This document shows, piece after piece, positions 21,056 to 30,328 of a stretch of 64,000 nt of DNA (position 1 is its first letter; each line of letters starts with the position of its first letter). This DNA comes from Risungbinella massiliensis (GTDB taxonomy: Bacteria > Bacillota > Bacilli > Thermoactinomycetales > Thermoactinomycetaceae), in the NCBI RefSeq assembly GCF_000942395.1, contig NZ_LN812102.1, forward strand, positions 1,728,155 through 1,792,154, read 5' to 3'. Below the pieces are notes generated by a model. That model had not been told where the DNA came from. It worked only from the letters and a program-made list of their open reading frames with translations, and searched no databases. The position numbers and the translations under genes were made by a program.

Positions 21056-21855
21056 TACTTCGCCTCCAATCGATTCGGACGACCTGCCCGTTTACTAATA
21101 AAGTAATAACCAATCACTAATACAAACGTAATAAGGAAGATCAACGTAGACAGTGCATTGATTTTAAGTGAGATACCTTGTCTTGCTAATGCATAAATCT
21201 CAACAGATAAAGTAGAGAATCCATTCCCAGTGACAAAGAACGTGACTGCAAAGTCATCCAAGGAATAAGTGAGAGCTAGGAAAAACCCAGCTACGATCCC
21301 TGGCATAATAAAAGGTAAGATCACCTTGGAAAGCACCTGATAACGACTCGCTCCTAAATCTCGTGCAGCATCGATCAGGGTTGGACTCATCTCTTGTAAC
21401 TTTGGCAATACCATGATCACGACAATCGGCACACTAAAGGCGATATGAGAGAGCAGTACCGAAGTAAATCCTAGTTTGATCCCTATTATGGTAAAAAGAA
21501 TTAGGAACGAAGCACCGATGATGACATCTGGACTTACGATCAGAACATTATTTAAAGCAAGTAGTCCGTTTTGAACAGAGCGTTTTTTTACATAGTAAAT
21601 CGCTAATGCCCCTAGTACTCCAATTGCCGTAGAGATTGCCGCCGAGAAGAGGGCAATTACCAACGTATTGAGAACAATGATAAGTAGTCTTGTATCATCC
21701 AAAAGTTCTTTATAGTGGGATAAAGAGAATCCTTCAAATTCACGCATGCTATCTCCGCCACTAAATGAGTAGTACATCAAATAGAAAATCGGAGAGTAGA
21801 GAACGAGAAAGACTGCGATTAGATAAAGATTTGCTAATTTGCTATTTCGTCTCAT
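21055..21855 (-). CDS. potC: Spermidine/putrescine ABC transporter permease
   Basis: 266 aa with six membrane helices and the cytoplasmic EAA-type loop LIDAARDLGASRYQVLSKVILP that contacts the ATPase. Together with PotB it forms the membrane channel. It overlaps potB by 14 bases and potD by one base, so translation is coupled. Motifs and length are ordinary for PotC. Confidence 0.92.
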   Translation of the reverse strand: MRRNSKLANLYLIAVFLVLYSPIFYLMYYSFSGGDSMREFEGFSLSHYKELLDDTRLLIIVLNTLVIALFSAAISTAIGVLGALAIYYVKKRSVQNGLLALNNVLIVSPDVIIGASFLILFTIIGIKLGFTSVLLSHIAFSVPIVVIMVLPKLQEMSPTLIDAARDLGASRYQVLSKVILPFIMPGIVAGFFLALTYSLDDFAVTFFVTGNGFSTLSVEIYALARQGISLKINALSTLIFLITFVLVIGYYFISKRAGRPNRLEAK

Positions 21856-22675
21856 TGCTCATCTCCCCCTTCCGTTTTCCAGTTAAGATCATGATGATCG
21901 CCATCGCAATAATGAGGAACACAGCGATCGTTGCTCCCATTCCCCAATCTTGGATCACGAGAAAGTTTTGTTCAATGGCAGTACCAAGTGTAATGACACG
22001 GTTCCCTGCGATCAAGCGGGTAATCATAAAAAGCGATAGTGCTGGGATAAAGACCGCTTGGCAACCCGCTTTGACTCCGTCTAGTGTAAGTGGGAAGATA
22101 ACCCGGCGGAATGTCGTCCAAGCCGAAGCACCTAAATCCCGAGAAGCGTCGATCAAAGATGGATTTAGCTCCTCTAATGCATTAAAGATCGGTAAGATCA
22201 TAAAAGGGATAAATATATAGACCGAGACGAACAAAAAGCTAAAATCAGTAAAAAGCAGTTGCTGAGTGCCGATTCCTATTGCTTCTAAAAATGCATTGGC
22301 AGGTCCAACAGTGCCAAAAATCCCTAGAAAGGCATAAGCTTTGAGCAACAAGTTAATCCACGAAGGCAGAATTAGCAGTAGCAACCAAAGCTGTTTGTGC
22401 TTGGTTTTGGTCAACCAATAGGCAGTAGGATAAGCGACTACAAGTGAGAACAGTGTGATTAAAAATGCGTACCAAAAGGAACTGAAAGTCATCTGAAGGT
22501 AAACTGGCGTAAAGAACTTTTGATAATTCCCGAGTGTGACATTCCCTTCTACATCAAAAAAGGAGTAGTAAAGTACTAGTAGGATCGGGGCGATCACAAA
22601 TAAAACGATCCATAGCACATACGGGATGAGATAAAGATTTCGAGATTTAGTTTGTGGCATTTCGTTCTTCTCCAT
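21842..22675 (-). CDS. potB: Spermidine/putrescine ABC transporter permease
   Basis: 277-aa membrane subunit with six helices. The EAA loop is [20 protein letters not shown]. It is paired with PotC and driven by PotA. ATG 22675 lies inside the end of potA (29-base overlap), the usual tight packing of this operon. Confidence 0.92.
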   Translation of the reverse strand: MEKNEMPQTKSRNLYLIPYVLWIVLFVIAPILLVLYYSFFDVEGNVTLGNYQKFFTPVYLQMTFSSFWYAFLITLFSLVVAYPTAYWLTKTKHKQLWLLLLILPSWINLLLKAYAFLGIFGTVGPANAFLEAIGIGTQQLLFTDFSFLFVSVYIFIPFMILPIFNALEELNPSLIDASRDLGASAWTTFRRVIFPLTLDGVKAGCQAVFIPALSLFMITRLIAGNRVITLGTAIEQNFLVIQDWGMGATIAVFLIIAMAIIMILTGKRKGEMSNETK

Positions 22676-23753
22676 ATGCTTCTAGGCGTTTGTCAAACTC
22701 TTCTTCCGTTTCCCCTAGACGCATAACATGAATTGCTTCTGGTTCAAAATGAAGGCCAATCGGATCGCCAACCACGGCCTTTTTGGTCGAGTGAACCAAC
22801 CACTCATTACCTGCTTCATCTAAACAACAGATCTCATAATGTACCCCACGGAAAAGCTGTGAATCTACTGTGACTTGTAACTTCCCTTGCTCTGGAGAAG
22901 TGATCTCCAAATCTTCTGGGCGAATTACAATCTCTACCGTTTCATCGGTATCAAACCCTTGGTCTACGCACTCAAACTCTTTTCCGACAAACTCCACTTG
23001 AAAATCAGTTAGCATTTTACCCGACACAATATTGGATTCTCCAATGAAATCTGCTACAAAACGATTGATTGGCTCATCATAGATATCCGTTGGAGTACCA
23101 CTTTGCTCAATTTTTCCTTTGTTTAATACAAAGATCTCATCCGACATAGCAAGTGCTTCCTCTTGATCATGTGTTACAAAAATAAAAGTAATACCAAGTC
23201 GACGTTGTAACTCACGAAGTTCATATTGCATTTCGGTACGCAATTTTAGATCCAATGCAGATAGTGGTTCATCCAATAAAATTACTTCAGGCTCATTCAC
23301 AATCGCACGTGCAATGGCAACACGCTGACGTTGTCCACCTGACATCTCTTTCATTTGACGCTTTTCGTATCCTACTAAGTTCACAAATCGAAGTGCTTCA
23401 GATACTTTTTTCTCGATATCCTCTTTTTTCATCTTTTTGATCCGTAAACCAAAAGCTACGTTCTCAAAAACATTGAGATGAGGAAAGAGGGCATAATCTT
23501 GAAACACCGTATTTACTTGACGTTTGTTTGCTTCTACGTTATTAACAAGTTTTCCATCAAAGTAAATCTTTCCTTTGGATGGGTTCGTAAATCCGGCAAT
23601 CAGACGCAAAATCGTTGTCTTTCCACATCCAGATGGTCCAAGTAGAGTATAAAACTTTCCTCTTTCTATCTCAAAGCTTACATCCTTCAATACCGCAGGA
23701 TCTTGGTCGAATTGTTTGGTTACATTTTCAAACCGAATAATAGTACCCGACAT
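22647..23753 (-). CDS. potA: Spermidine/putrescine ABC transporter ATPase
   Basis: About 368 aa from ATG 23753, which has GGGGAGAG six bases upstream; an earlier ATG at 23771 overlaps the regulator stop. Walker [11 protein letters not shown]-loop FQDYALFPH, signature [14 protein letters not shown], Walker [14 protein letters not shown]-loop VTHDQEEAL. The C-terminal 120 residues form the TOBE regulatory domain (NIVSGKML... and [10 protein letters not shown]-like strands). Energises polyamine import at the inner face of the membrane. Confidence 0.95.
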   Translation of the reverse strand: MSGTIIRFENVTKQFDQDPAVLKDVSFEIERGKFYTLLGPSGCGKTTILRLIAGFTNPSKGKIYFDGKLVNNVEANKRQVNTVFQDYALFPHLNVFENVAFGLRIKKMKKEDIEKKVSEALRFVNLVGYEKRQMKEMSGGQRQRVAIARAIVNEPEVILLDEPLSALDLKLRTEMQYELRELQRRLGITFIFVTHDQEEALAMSDEIFVLNKGKIEQSGTPTDIYDEPINRFVADFIGESNIVSGKMLTDFQVEFVGKEFECVDQGFDTDETVEIVIRPEDLEITSPEQGKLQVTVDSQLFRGVHYEICCLDEAGNEWLVHSTKKAVVGDPIGLHFEPEAIHVMRLGETEEEFDKRLEAYGEERNATN

Positions 23754-23770
23754 AGTAGGCTCTCCCCTCA

Positions 23771-24313
23771 TTACAAATACGAATCAGTAGCTACTAACAG
23801 TAACTCCGTTGTTCCATCAAAGTCATTGATAATTTGGTGCTCATCCGATGCTTGAAAGTAGATCGCCTCTCCCGCTTTCGCAAAAAAGACTCTCTTCCCA
23901 ATTCGGACGCTAACTCTTCCTTTTAGTACATAAGCAAAAGTCTCTGCAAGGGATGGTTCAAACTCTTTAAACTCTCCTTTCGCAAAAAGCGTCAAATAAA
24001 TCGGTTCCATTTCTTTTTCATTGGACTCTGGTACAAGCCACTGAATATGGTAGCCACGTTCCTCGTCCACATAATCAGTACGATCTTCTTGTCCATAGAC
24101 GACTTTTTGCTCCCATCCTTCTTCATCAAAGAACTCCTTGGGCGCACAACCCAATACTTCTAAGATGTCAAAAAATGTCTCAATTGATGGGGAACTAAGA
24201 TCTCGCTCGATCTGGGATATATACCCCTTGCTTAAATCAGTTCGTTCTCCTAGCTCTTCTTGGGTCAACCCTTTTTTAAGCCGTAAATTTTTGATTTTCT
24301 TTCCTATCTTCAT
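23771..24313 (-). CDS. puuR: XRE-cupin regulator of the polyamine uptake operon
   Basis: 180 aa from ATG 24313 (TGAGG nine bases upstream). Residues 1-60 are an XRE helix-turn-helix ([20 protein letters not shown]), followed by a cupin sensor domain ([33 protein letters not shown]). The same arrangement controls putrescine genes in E. coli (PuuR) and pot operons in Bacillus relatives. It is first in the operon and directly overlaps potA. The three GTTTA-containing repeats upstream are the likely operators; polyamine binding in the cupin would relieve repression. The specific symbol is by analogy. Confidence 0.85.
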   Translation of the reverse strand: MKIGKKIKNLRLKKGLTQEELGERTDLSKGYISQIERDLSSPSIETFFDILEVLGCAPKEFFDEEGWEQKVVYGQEDRTDYVDEERGYHIQWLVPESNEKEMEPIYLTLFAKGEFKEFEPSLAETFAYVLKGRVSVRIGKRVFFAKAGEAIYFQASDEHQIINDFDGTTELLLVATDSYL

Positions 24314-24334
24314 CAAATAAAACCTCATTTTAAA

Positions 24335-24396
24335 AAGTTTATTATTGCTAAACTTATAGGCAAGAAAGTTTATTAAAAGTAAACATGAAGTTTACT
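24335..24396 (-). promoter_or_regulatory. Operator repeats upstream of the polyamine regulator
   Basis: Two inverted repeats: AAGTTTA / TAAACTT at 24335-24341 and 24349-24355 (7-base centre), and AGTAAAC / GTTTACT at 24378-24384 and 24390-24396 (5-base centre). A third half-site pair GTTTA/TAAAC (24368-24384) overlaps the second. They occupy the promoter region of the autoregulated pot operon. Confidence 0.65.
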
Positions 24397-24459
24397 AAAA
24401 AAGAGCACTAGATTATTATACACAATTAGTAAGAAAGTTCAATTCATTTTTTAGACAAA

Positions 24460-24493
24460 AAATATTGCGACACCAGATGGTATCGCAATATTT
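24460..24493 (-). terminator. Terminator of the PadR/HAAS/hydrolase operon
   Basis: 11-bp stem AAATATTGCGA / TCGCAATATTT with a 12-base loop containing ACCAGATGG. On the minus strand it is followed by TTTTTTGTC. The hairpin at 26941 has the complementary loop motif CCATCTGGTAT. Confidence 0.75.
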
Positions 24494-24507
24494 AGTCGTA
24501 TAGTTTG

Positions 24508-26004
24508 TTAAGAGGTTATTTTCGTTGTTTTATTGGACTTTCTGAACTTTTCTAGCGAGATCAAGATCGCAATCAATCCCTTGCTAGCCAATAGCATCAC
24601 CCCAATATATGTTAAAAAGGCAATATCAGGAGCAAACATTTCGAGTGCACGCCATGGACTATCCAGTATATATGTTAAAGCAGGAATAAGACCAATGGCG
24701 AGTAAGACCAATCCAAATCCTAGAATGAACCAAAGCATTCTAACTTTCTGCGTTGGCTTATGCTTTTGTAGTCTAATAAATAGCCCAATCGCCGTAAGGA
24801 GCAACACGAGCACTACTCCACTCACGATCCATTGTTCTGTTGCAGTTGCTTTTGGTAATTCGTCAGGAACTTCACCATTTACCATCTTCATAATTTCTTT
24901 CGCGACATACGTAAGCCTAGGCTCTTCAAAAATATGATCCTTATTCGTTAGAATAACCAGACCCCATCCCGTCTTCGGGTTCAGGAGTATTTCTGCACGA
25001 GAATCGGGGGTGGAGCCTGCGTGCCAGATCATGGTCTCCGAATCACTTATCTTCGAAGTTCTCCAACCAAAGCCGTACCATTGATCAGGCTTTCTCTCGA
25101 CTAGAGGAGATAAGAAGAGCTTGTGACTTTCTCCGTTTATCACATCATTACCATTGATCACCGCTTTTAAATACTGAGCCATATCTTTCGCACTAGCAGT
25201 AATGTAACCATACGGAGCACCGCTATTATCATACATAACCTTACTTGGTTTTGGGACTCCAAACCATGACTGGAATCCTGAGAGATATCCATTCGCAAGT
25301 GATTTTTCATAGTCAGATGCAGCATGTTTCATCTGCAGTGGGACGAAGATTTCTTGTTCCATATAATCTGCATATGGCATATTCGTAATTTCTTCTATGA
25401 TCGCACCTAAAATAAGGTAGTTTGCTGCACTATACTGATGAGTTGCCCCTGGGGCACTATTTAGCTCCACAGAGGAAAGTTTTTTTACATTCTTCTTAAT
25501 AGCATCTGGCTCTAGAGAACCTTGATCGGAAATCTCTAAACCAGAATAGGTACTGATTCCACTTGTTTGAGCAAGAAGATGCCGCACGGTAATTTGAGAA
25601 GAAGCTTTTTTATCTTGGAGTGTAAACCAAGGGATATAGGTCTGAATCGGTTTATCCAACTCCATCTTCTTTTCTTCGATTAATTTGACAATGGCTAGCC
25701 CTGTTAGAGACTTACTTAATGACCCAAGTGCAAAAGGCGTATCAGAAGTAACAGCCGTTTTCTTTCCCCCAGTAATCCCCCATCCATGAGAATAAACCGT
25801 TTTGTCATGATGTACCAAAGCAATGGACAAACCCGGAATCTGATACTCTGTCATCATTTTTTGTATGTATTGATCTATTTTATTAGGAAGATTTGGTTGC
25901 TGTGTAGTACTAGCATAACTTTGGAAAGGGAATGTCGACCCTAATAGTAGCAGAGCAATGAAACAGATCATTGCCTGTTTTAGGATGATTCGAAATTTAA
26001 ACAT
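24508..26004 (-). CDS. Membrane-anchored serine hydrolase, beta-lactamase/PBP4* family
   Basis: 498 aa. Signal or anchor helix at the N-terminus, then a class C beta-lactamase-like domain: nucleophile motif SLSK (GSLSKSLTGLAIVKLIEE), second motif YSAAN, third motif HAG (WHAGSTPDSRAE). Three membrane helices follow at the C-terminus (about 395-490). Such proteins are peptidases or esterases acting outside the cell on peptidoglycan peptides or other substrates; beta-lactam resistance is not implied. Start ATG 26004 is preferred to ATG 26010 by spacing from GAAGGTAG. Last gene in an operon behind PadR and HAAS genes, so it is probably part of an envelope response. Confidence 0.85.
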   Translation of the reverse strand: MFKFRIILKQAMICFIALLLLGSTFPFQSYASTTQQPNLPNKIDQYIQKMMTEYQIPGLSIALVHHDKTVYSHGWGITGGKKTAVTSDTPFALGSLSKSLTGLAIVKLIEEKKMELDKPIQTYIPWFTLQDKKASSQITVRHLLAQTSGISTYSGLEISDQGSLEPDAIKKNVKKLSSVELNSAPGATHQYSAANYLILGAIIEEITNMPYADYMEQEIFVPLQMKHAASDYEKSLANGYLSGFQSWFGVPKPSKVMYDNSGAPYGYITASAKDMAQYLKAVINGNDVINGESHKLFLSPLVERKPDQWYGFGWRTSKISDSETMIWHAGSTPDSRAEILLNPKTGWGLVILTNKDHIFEEPRLTYVAKEIMKMVNGEVPDELPKATATEQWIVSGVVLVLLLTAIGLFIRLQKHKPTQKVRMLWFILGFGLVLLAIGLIPALTYILDSPWRALEMFAPDIAFLTYIGVMLLASKGLIAILISLEKFRKSNKTTKITS

Positions 26005-26524
26005 TAACATCTACCTTCAGATAGCGCTTCTTGGCTCTTCTTTGCAAAAAGATCGCTACACATACAGAAGTAATGAGAGCAGTTGCAAAACTAATAAACG
26101 TCAAGAAAGCATTCCACCAAGGATGGTCGGTAGTCTTGTGACTATACACATACTTGTTATCTATATATTCAACGTCAATCACATATAAATCTGTTAAGAA
26201 AAACATAAGCAGTAGTTGACAAATTACAAACGTGACAGCAAAAACAAACAAACCTCCAATTAAAGCAGATCTACTTTTCTTCCTATCGCCTTTAGTGGAA
26301 GGAGAGGGATTGATCCCCTGAACTTCTAAGTATTCCTTCACAAAAGTAGTCGGCTCACCTAGTTCTGCTAAACTCTCTTCCCCATGTTCTCGGCTTTCCT
26401 GAATATGTTCCAAAATCTGTTCTTTTACTTCCTTAACTGAATTGGCATCAATATTGAATTTCCCTAGTTCCTCTACTACTTTATTTATATAGTCCTTCTC
26501 TACCTTCGTTAAGTTATTCTCCAT
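25997..26524 (-). CDS. HAAS-domain membrane protein
   Basis: 175 aa. The N-terminal 75 residues (YINKVVEELGKFNIDANSVK, EVKEQILEHIQESREHGEES) match the HAAS helix domain, which is regularly encoded next to PadR regulators. Two membrane helices follow (about 90-112 and 140-160), with a basic C-terminus. It overlaps the PadR gene by 11 bases and the hydrolase gene by 8. HAAS proteins probably relay signals between membrane and PadR regulator; that role is inferred from the family's gene context. Confidence 0.8.
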   Translation of the reverse strand: MENNLTKVEKDYINKVVEELGKFNIDANSVKEVKEQILEHIQESREHGEESLAELGEPTTFVKEYLEVQGINPSPSTKGDRKKSRSALIGGLFVFAVTFVICQLLLMFFLTDLYVIDVEYIDNKYVYSHKTTDHPWWNAFLTFISFATALITSVCVAIFLQRRAKKRYLKVDVNV

Positions 26525-26861
26525 TCTTCTTTCTCTCCTTACTAGTATTGGAAATTAACGCTTGAATATCTTTTTGTAGTGCCAACCATTCTTGGATCTT
26601 TCTTTGCAAAAATACTTCTCCCATCTCATTGATTTCGTAATACACCCTTGCTTTCCCACTGTCACTGATTTCCCGATGCGTATCTACCCAACCTTGGTCT
26701 TTTAGCTTCGTCAAAATTGGGTAAATGCTACCAATTCCTTTTAACTTCAGATTGTACTGGTCTAGCTCTCTCATAATTTCATAACCATAACTTTTCCCTT
26801 TTGATAGGATCGAGAGCACACACATTTCTAAATGACCTTTTATTAAACTTGTTCTGTCCAT
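26514..26861 (-). CDS. PadR-family transcriptional regulator
   Basis: 115 aa, a winged-helix regulator of PadR subfamily 2 length. MDRTSLIKGHLEMCVLSILS, then GKSYGYEIMRELDQYNLKL and GSIYPILTKLKDQGWVD are typical. It has no large ligand domain. It heads the PadR-HAAS-hydrolase operon and probably autoregulates it; cell-envelope antibiotics are known signals for relatives such as LadR and LstR. Confidence 0.92.
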   Translation of the reverse strand: MDRTSLIKGHLEMCVLSILSKGKSYGYEIMRELDQYNLKLKGIGSIYPILTKLKDQGWVDTHREISDSGKARVYYEINEMGEVFLQRKIQEWLALQKDIQALISNTSKERKKNGE

Positions 26862-26940
26862 AATCTAAACTTATCAGAAGTATATATTTTATTCAAGTAT
26901 ATAAATTTGAAAAGTATATTCACAATTTCAAACCTAATAG

Positions 26941-26980
26941 AAAAGCTGTTGCAATACCATCTGGTATCACAACAGCTTTT
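26941..26980 (-). terminator. Terminator between the unrecognised gene and the PadR operon
   Basis: 11-bp stem AAAAGCTGTTG / CAACAGCTTTT enclosing a second stem ATACCA/TGGTAT. U-rich sequence follows on both strands, so it may be bidirectional. Confidence 0.8.
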
Positions 26981-26996
26981 TGTTTATATCTAGCTT

Positions 26997-27142
26997 GTTG
27001 CATAAATCAAAGTTAGATATAGGCGAGCCATCGGTTTTCCCGCTTCTGCCTGTCCTGTGGGATCGGATCTGCTCTGGCTCTCTATCTCTCATAGTCGCAC
27101 TCAAAAGGGGAAAACCTCTGGTATTTAGGTTGATTATGCGAC
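26997..27142. mobile_element. MITE-like element with terminal inverted repeats
   Basis: The ends are inverted copies: GTTGCATAAATCAA on the left, and on the right strand GTCGCATAATCAAC. A second shared block GGTTTTCCC lies inward on both sides. About 146 bp with no coding frame, more G/C-rich than its flanks. Fits a non-autonomous derivative of an insertion sequence. No target duplication is clear. Confidence 0.5.
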
Positions 27143-27169
27143 ATGCTCTATATCATCTATAACTTTGTT

Positions 27170-28072
27170 CTACTGCATCAAGGACAAGATCTTGCAGGTA
27201 TCATATTCTGATACTGCTCGCTCCTGAGAGGGTACAAATCGTAAGAGATCCCATGCTGCGTAAGGGACTTTCAATGCATGCGGATCATCATATCGTTTTT
27301 CCCAATACTCCGGAGCTAATATAGTAGAGAAAGCCGGTGTCCTAACTTGCTTTTCTTCTATAAAATGAGGTTTCTGCCGGTTCAAAAACATTTGGAATCG
27401 GTGGTTTTTCATACCTGCTTTTGCCAAATCTGTATACCCTAATCGATCGAGTTCCTTTAAAGCTTGGGCATGGGTTATGCCATGTTCTAGTTCCCCACGA
27501 AAAAAATATTTTTTGCCATCTATGATTTGATCGGGAGCTACCAAATGTAATTCTGCAAAGGCTTGTTTCGCCATATCAAGTGTACTCTGATATGTAGGTA
27601 TTCCTCTATCTTCTTCTATAGATAACTCTAAATAGTTGTCTATTCCCCAATAACGATCTGGTCGATCTTCTGCTGTTCGCTCTAGCATCTGTACGATCCC
27701 AGCTATTACACTTTTTGTTCTCATATGTGGGGCATCATGTAGTGCCTTTAAAGCTAGCACACCTAATGCTAAACCGTGTCCTGACGCAGTAAGTTGCTCG
27801 GTGTTTTTGGCGAGGCCAGATAAAACTAGTTCTAGTAAAGCAGAATCACTCTCTTCCTTTTCTAATGGTACAAACCAATCTGGATACATTTCACGATAAT
27901 GCTCACCTGTACGTTCTATTCCTTCTAGTACATACTCTGGAAGTTTGTGTTCTTTATATAAATAATAACCTGCCAGTAACGCAGCACCAAAATGCCCATT
28001 AAACCACGAAAGTTGTCCTCCACGTGACATGCCCAATAGTCCTAACTCTAAGTATGAATCTAATTTCCTCAT
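27170..28072 (-). CDS. Unrecognised protein, possible alpha-helical toroid fold
   Basis: 300 aa from ATG 28072, which has GGAGGT seven bases upstream. It is soluble and helix-rich. Glycine-led helices recur (SWFNGHFGAALLAGYYLY, SGHGLALGVLALKALH, ELEHGITHAQALKELDRLGY), which would fit an alpha/alpha barrel as in cyclases or glycosidases, but this is a shape impression only. No catalytic motif is visible. It is a single gene between the symporter gene and the MITE-like element. Confidence 0.55.
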   Translation of the reverse strand: MRKLDSYLELGLLGMSRGGQLSWFNGHFGAALLAGYYLYKEHKLPEYVLEGIERTGEHYREMYPDWFVPLEKEESDSALLELVLSGLAKNTEQLTASGHGLALGVLALKALHDAPHMRTKSVIAGIVQMLERTAEDRPDRYWGIDNYLELSIEEDRGIPTYQSTLDMAKQAFAELHLVAPDQIIDGKKYFFRGELEHGITHAQALKELDRLGYTDLAKAGMKNHRFQMFLNRQKPHFIEEKQVRTPAFSTILAPEYWEKRYDDPHALKVPYAAWDLLRFVPSQERAVSEYDTCKILSLMQ

Positions 28073-28156
28073 GGAAAGTACCTCCACCGTTGGTTAAAAG
28101 TGAATTTGCATTCTATAGAAAATTTCCTCTCTATCATGATAATAAAACCATTTATC

Positions 28157-28231
28157 CAAAAAAACAGGACCTGTATCTACTAAAACGTCAACTGATCGAC
28201 GTCTAATGGAAACAGATCCTTGTTTTAAAAT
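28157..28231 (-). terminator. Long imperfect hairpin, probable terminator after the symporter
   Basis: Arms AAAACAGGACCTGT and ACAGATCCTTGTTTT enclose a small ACGTC/GACGT stem. On the minus strand TTTTTTT follows. It lies 40 bases after the symporter stop and 85 before the next start, so it could instead act in the leader of the 28072 gene. Confidence 0.5.
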
Positions 28232-28268
28232 GTCTCACTTAATGCCATTTAGCTGTTTAAATATATCA

Positions 28269-29762
28269 TCATGCTGTTTCTTGGATATCCTTTTGCTCTA
28301 CTGCTGGTTTATCAAACAAATACTCGGTTACCGCATTTGTTTTTACTTTCTTCGCAAAAACAGGATGCAAAATCACCAGTGTTACTACATTTGCTACTAA
28401 ACCCCAGAATCCTTCGTATATGCCAAACGAATTGCCAGTGGTATAAACATAATATGTCGTTGCTAGACCAACAACTAAACCGATAATGGTGGCTTCTCTC
28501 GTTTGCTTTTTCCAAAATAGGCTAAATACAACGGCTGGGAAGATCTGCACCATTCCTGATACACCTAAAAGTTGTAGAGATACGAGTGCGGTTGGGAACA
28601 ACATACCAAACAATAGAGCAAGTCCGATTACAACAAACACCATCGAACGTGTAATAATAGTTAACTTTTTCGGTTGTACATTTGGATTGATCAAATCACG
28701 ATAAATGTTGTTGGCAAATAGATTGGATGCACCAATTGCCATAATCGAACATGGGATCAAGGATGCTAGTGCAATGGTAGAAAATGCCAACCCTTGTCCA
28801 ACACCACCATACGAAACTTGAATTAAATTCAGTAATGCAAAACGAGGGTTCGTCCCTTCTGGCAGTACAAGGTATGCGATAAATCCAAGAAAAATAACAA
28901 GAATTAACACAATATTATTTAATGGCAAGAAGATGGCATTCTTCCGAATAGCCTCTGCGTTTTTCGCTGTAAATACACCTGTAGTTGCATGTGCCCACAT
29001 AAATAGTGCTAAGGCTGACACCAAAGAAGCTGTAATAAACCAAGGGATTCCTTTCGGTCCCTCTGTTGGAATGGTTAATAACTGTGGTGATTTCTCTACG
29101 AGAGTATCCATCATGCTACCCCAATTGCCAAAGTGGATGATTGGTAAGGATACAACCATAAATAACATAATTACCCAAACAAGAGTATCTTTAATAATGG
29201 CAGTATACGTAGGACCTTTAATTCCACTAAAAAATGTATATAAGGCTACGAGCAGGAAGGATACAATGACCACTACTTGTACATTAATAAATCCAGTTCC
29301 TGCTGCTTGAAGCGTATCTTGAATACCGCTTAGCTGTAAACAAATATAAGGAATGAGCATTAACACACCCACGATGGCAATTAATGCGGAAAGAAGTTTG
29401 CTGTCAAAACGTTCTCTTGCATAGTCTGCAAGTGTGGTGAACTTGTGTTTATTTGCGACTTTCCATAACTTTGGAAGAAAAAAGTAAGAGACAAAAAAAG
29501 CTAAAACGGAATACGGAATCGCAAAGAATGCTAGGCTTCCAGCTTTGAAAGCCGTGCTCGTTAGCCCTAAAAACGTGTATGCTGTATATAAGTCTGCACC
29601 AATTAATAACCAAACGAGTAGCCCGCCAAATCGTCTGCCACCTACAGACCATTCTTCTACTGAGCTTCTTGCAGATTTATCACGACCTGCTAAAAAGCCT
29701 ATTAGCACAACTGTTATGATGATAAAACTAGTGATTAGTAGTGCTGTCAAATTCCCCTGCAT
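28269..29762 (-). CDS. yhjB: Sodium:solute symporter (SSS family), YhjB/MctP-like
   Basis: 497 aa with about 13 membrane helices. Family landmarks: EEWSVGGRRFGGLLVWLLIG near the N-terminus (the SSS Gly-Arg segment), YAFFVS-type helix, and helix GFIGFWGLVAN-like sequence near the end. With the adjacent DUF3311 gene it forms the yhjC-yhjB pair of B. subtilis; related MctP transports monocarboxylates and amino acids in rhizobia. Substrate here is unknown. The ATG follows the DUF3311 stop directly (TAAATG), with GGGAGAG upstream, so the two are coupled. Confidence 0.88.
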   Translation of the reverse strand: MQGNLTALLITSFIIITVVLIGFLAGRDKSARSSVEEWSVGGRRFGGLLVWLLIGADLYTAYTFLGLTSTAFKAGSLAFFAIPYSVLAFFVSYFFLPKLWKVANKHKFTTLADYARERFDSKLLSALIAIVGVLMLIPYICLQLSGIQDTLQAAGTGFINVQVVVIVSFLLVALYTFFSGIKGPTYTAIIKDTLVWVIMLFMVVSLPIIHFGNWGSMMDTLVEKSPQLLTIPTEGPKGIPWFITASLVSALALFMWAHATTGVFTAKNAEAIRKNAIFLPLNNIVLILVIFLGFIAYLVLPEGTNPRFALLNLIQVSYGGVGQGLAFSTIALASLIPCSIMAIGASNLFANNIYRDLINPNVQPKKLTIITRSMVFVVIGLALLFGMLFPTALVSLQLLGVSGMVQIFPAVVFSLFWKKQTREATIIGLVVGLATTYYVYTTGNSFGIYEGFWGLVANVVTLVILHPVFAKKVKTNAVTEYLFDKPAVEQKDIQETA

Positions 29763-29966
29763 TTATTCATCTCTCCCTTCTGATTTTTGGATCCTGTAAA
29801 TTCCCCATGTACATAAAGGTGTCAAAATAATCCATAGCAACAGCCAAAAATGTAGGAATGGCAATCCTATAATAATCGGCTCAATTTTATTTACAAACGG
29901 AAGTACAGCTAATTGCGAAAGAAAAGGAATCAGAACTAATAAAAAAACTATCAACTTCTTAACCAT
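29763..29966 (-). CDS. yhjC: DUF3311 small membrane protein, symporter partner
   Basis: 67 aa with two membrane helices. FLVLIPFLSQLAVLPFVNKI, then GLPFLHFWLLLWIILTPLCT fits DUF3311, a family found almost only directly upstream of SSS symporters and thought to be an accessory subunit. A GGAGG site lies about 11 bases before ATG 29966. Confidence 0.88.
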   Translation of the reverse strand: MVKKLIVFLLVLIPFLSQLAVLPFVNKIEPIIIGLPFLHFWLLLWIILTPLCTWGIYRIQKSEGRDE

Positions 29967-30328
29967 TACTTGATCAATCCTCCCGTTGTCATAATTATCA
30001 AAATTTTCTGATTCAACTAGGTGAAAATAATGTCCTATATGCAGATTTCACCCGAAAAATAACTAGATGGAAACTAGTATTTCTCGAATTATAATAACTT
30101 TTATTATGTTTTACAAGTTTTTTATTAAATATTAATATTTAGTATGCGTTTTCAAAAATACGAGGATTATTTTTCTTATTTTAAAAAAGCGCTACTATTT
30201 CCCTACCTATAGTACAATCACCCCCTTTTTCAATAAAGATAGTTCATTTATATCAATCTCTCATTTCATCATTTTCATATTGTAAGAAAGTGAGGTTTTA
30301 TATCATCAGAAAAAGGATGTGTTGATGA
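29967..30328. other. Divergent promoter region
   Basis: 362 very A/T-rich bases between the symporter pair (minus) and the SBBP gene (plus). An imperfect ACTAGATGGAAACTAGT palindrome lies at 30062-30078. Many TATAAT-like sequences exist, but no promoter can be chosen safely. No gene seen. Confidence 0.4.

Noticed and set aside
24533-24937. 134-aa plus-strand frame opposite the serine hydrolase
   Set aside because: Antisense shadow; the minus-strand gene has catalytic motifs and helices and explains the open frame.
28933-29310. 125-aa plus-strand frame inside the symporter gene
   Set aside because: Shadow frame opposite a clear multi-helix transporter; no start signal.
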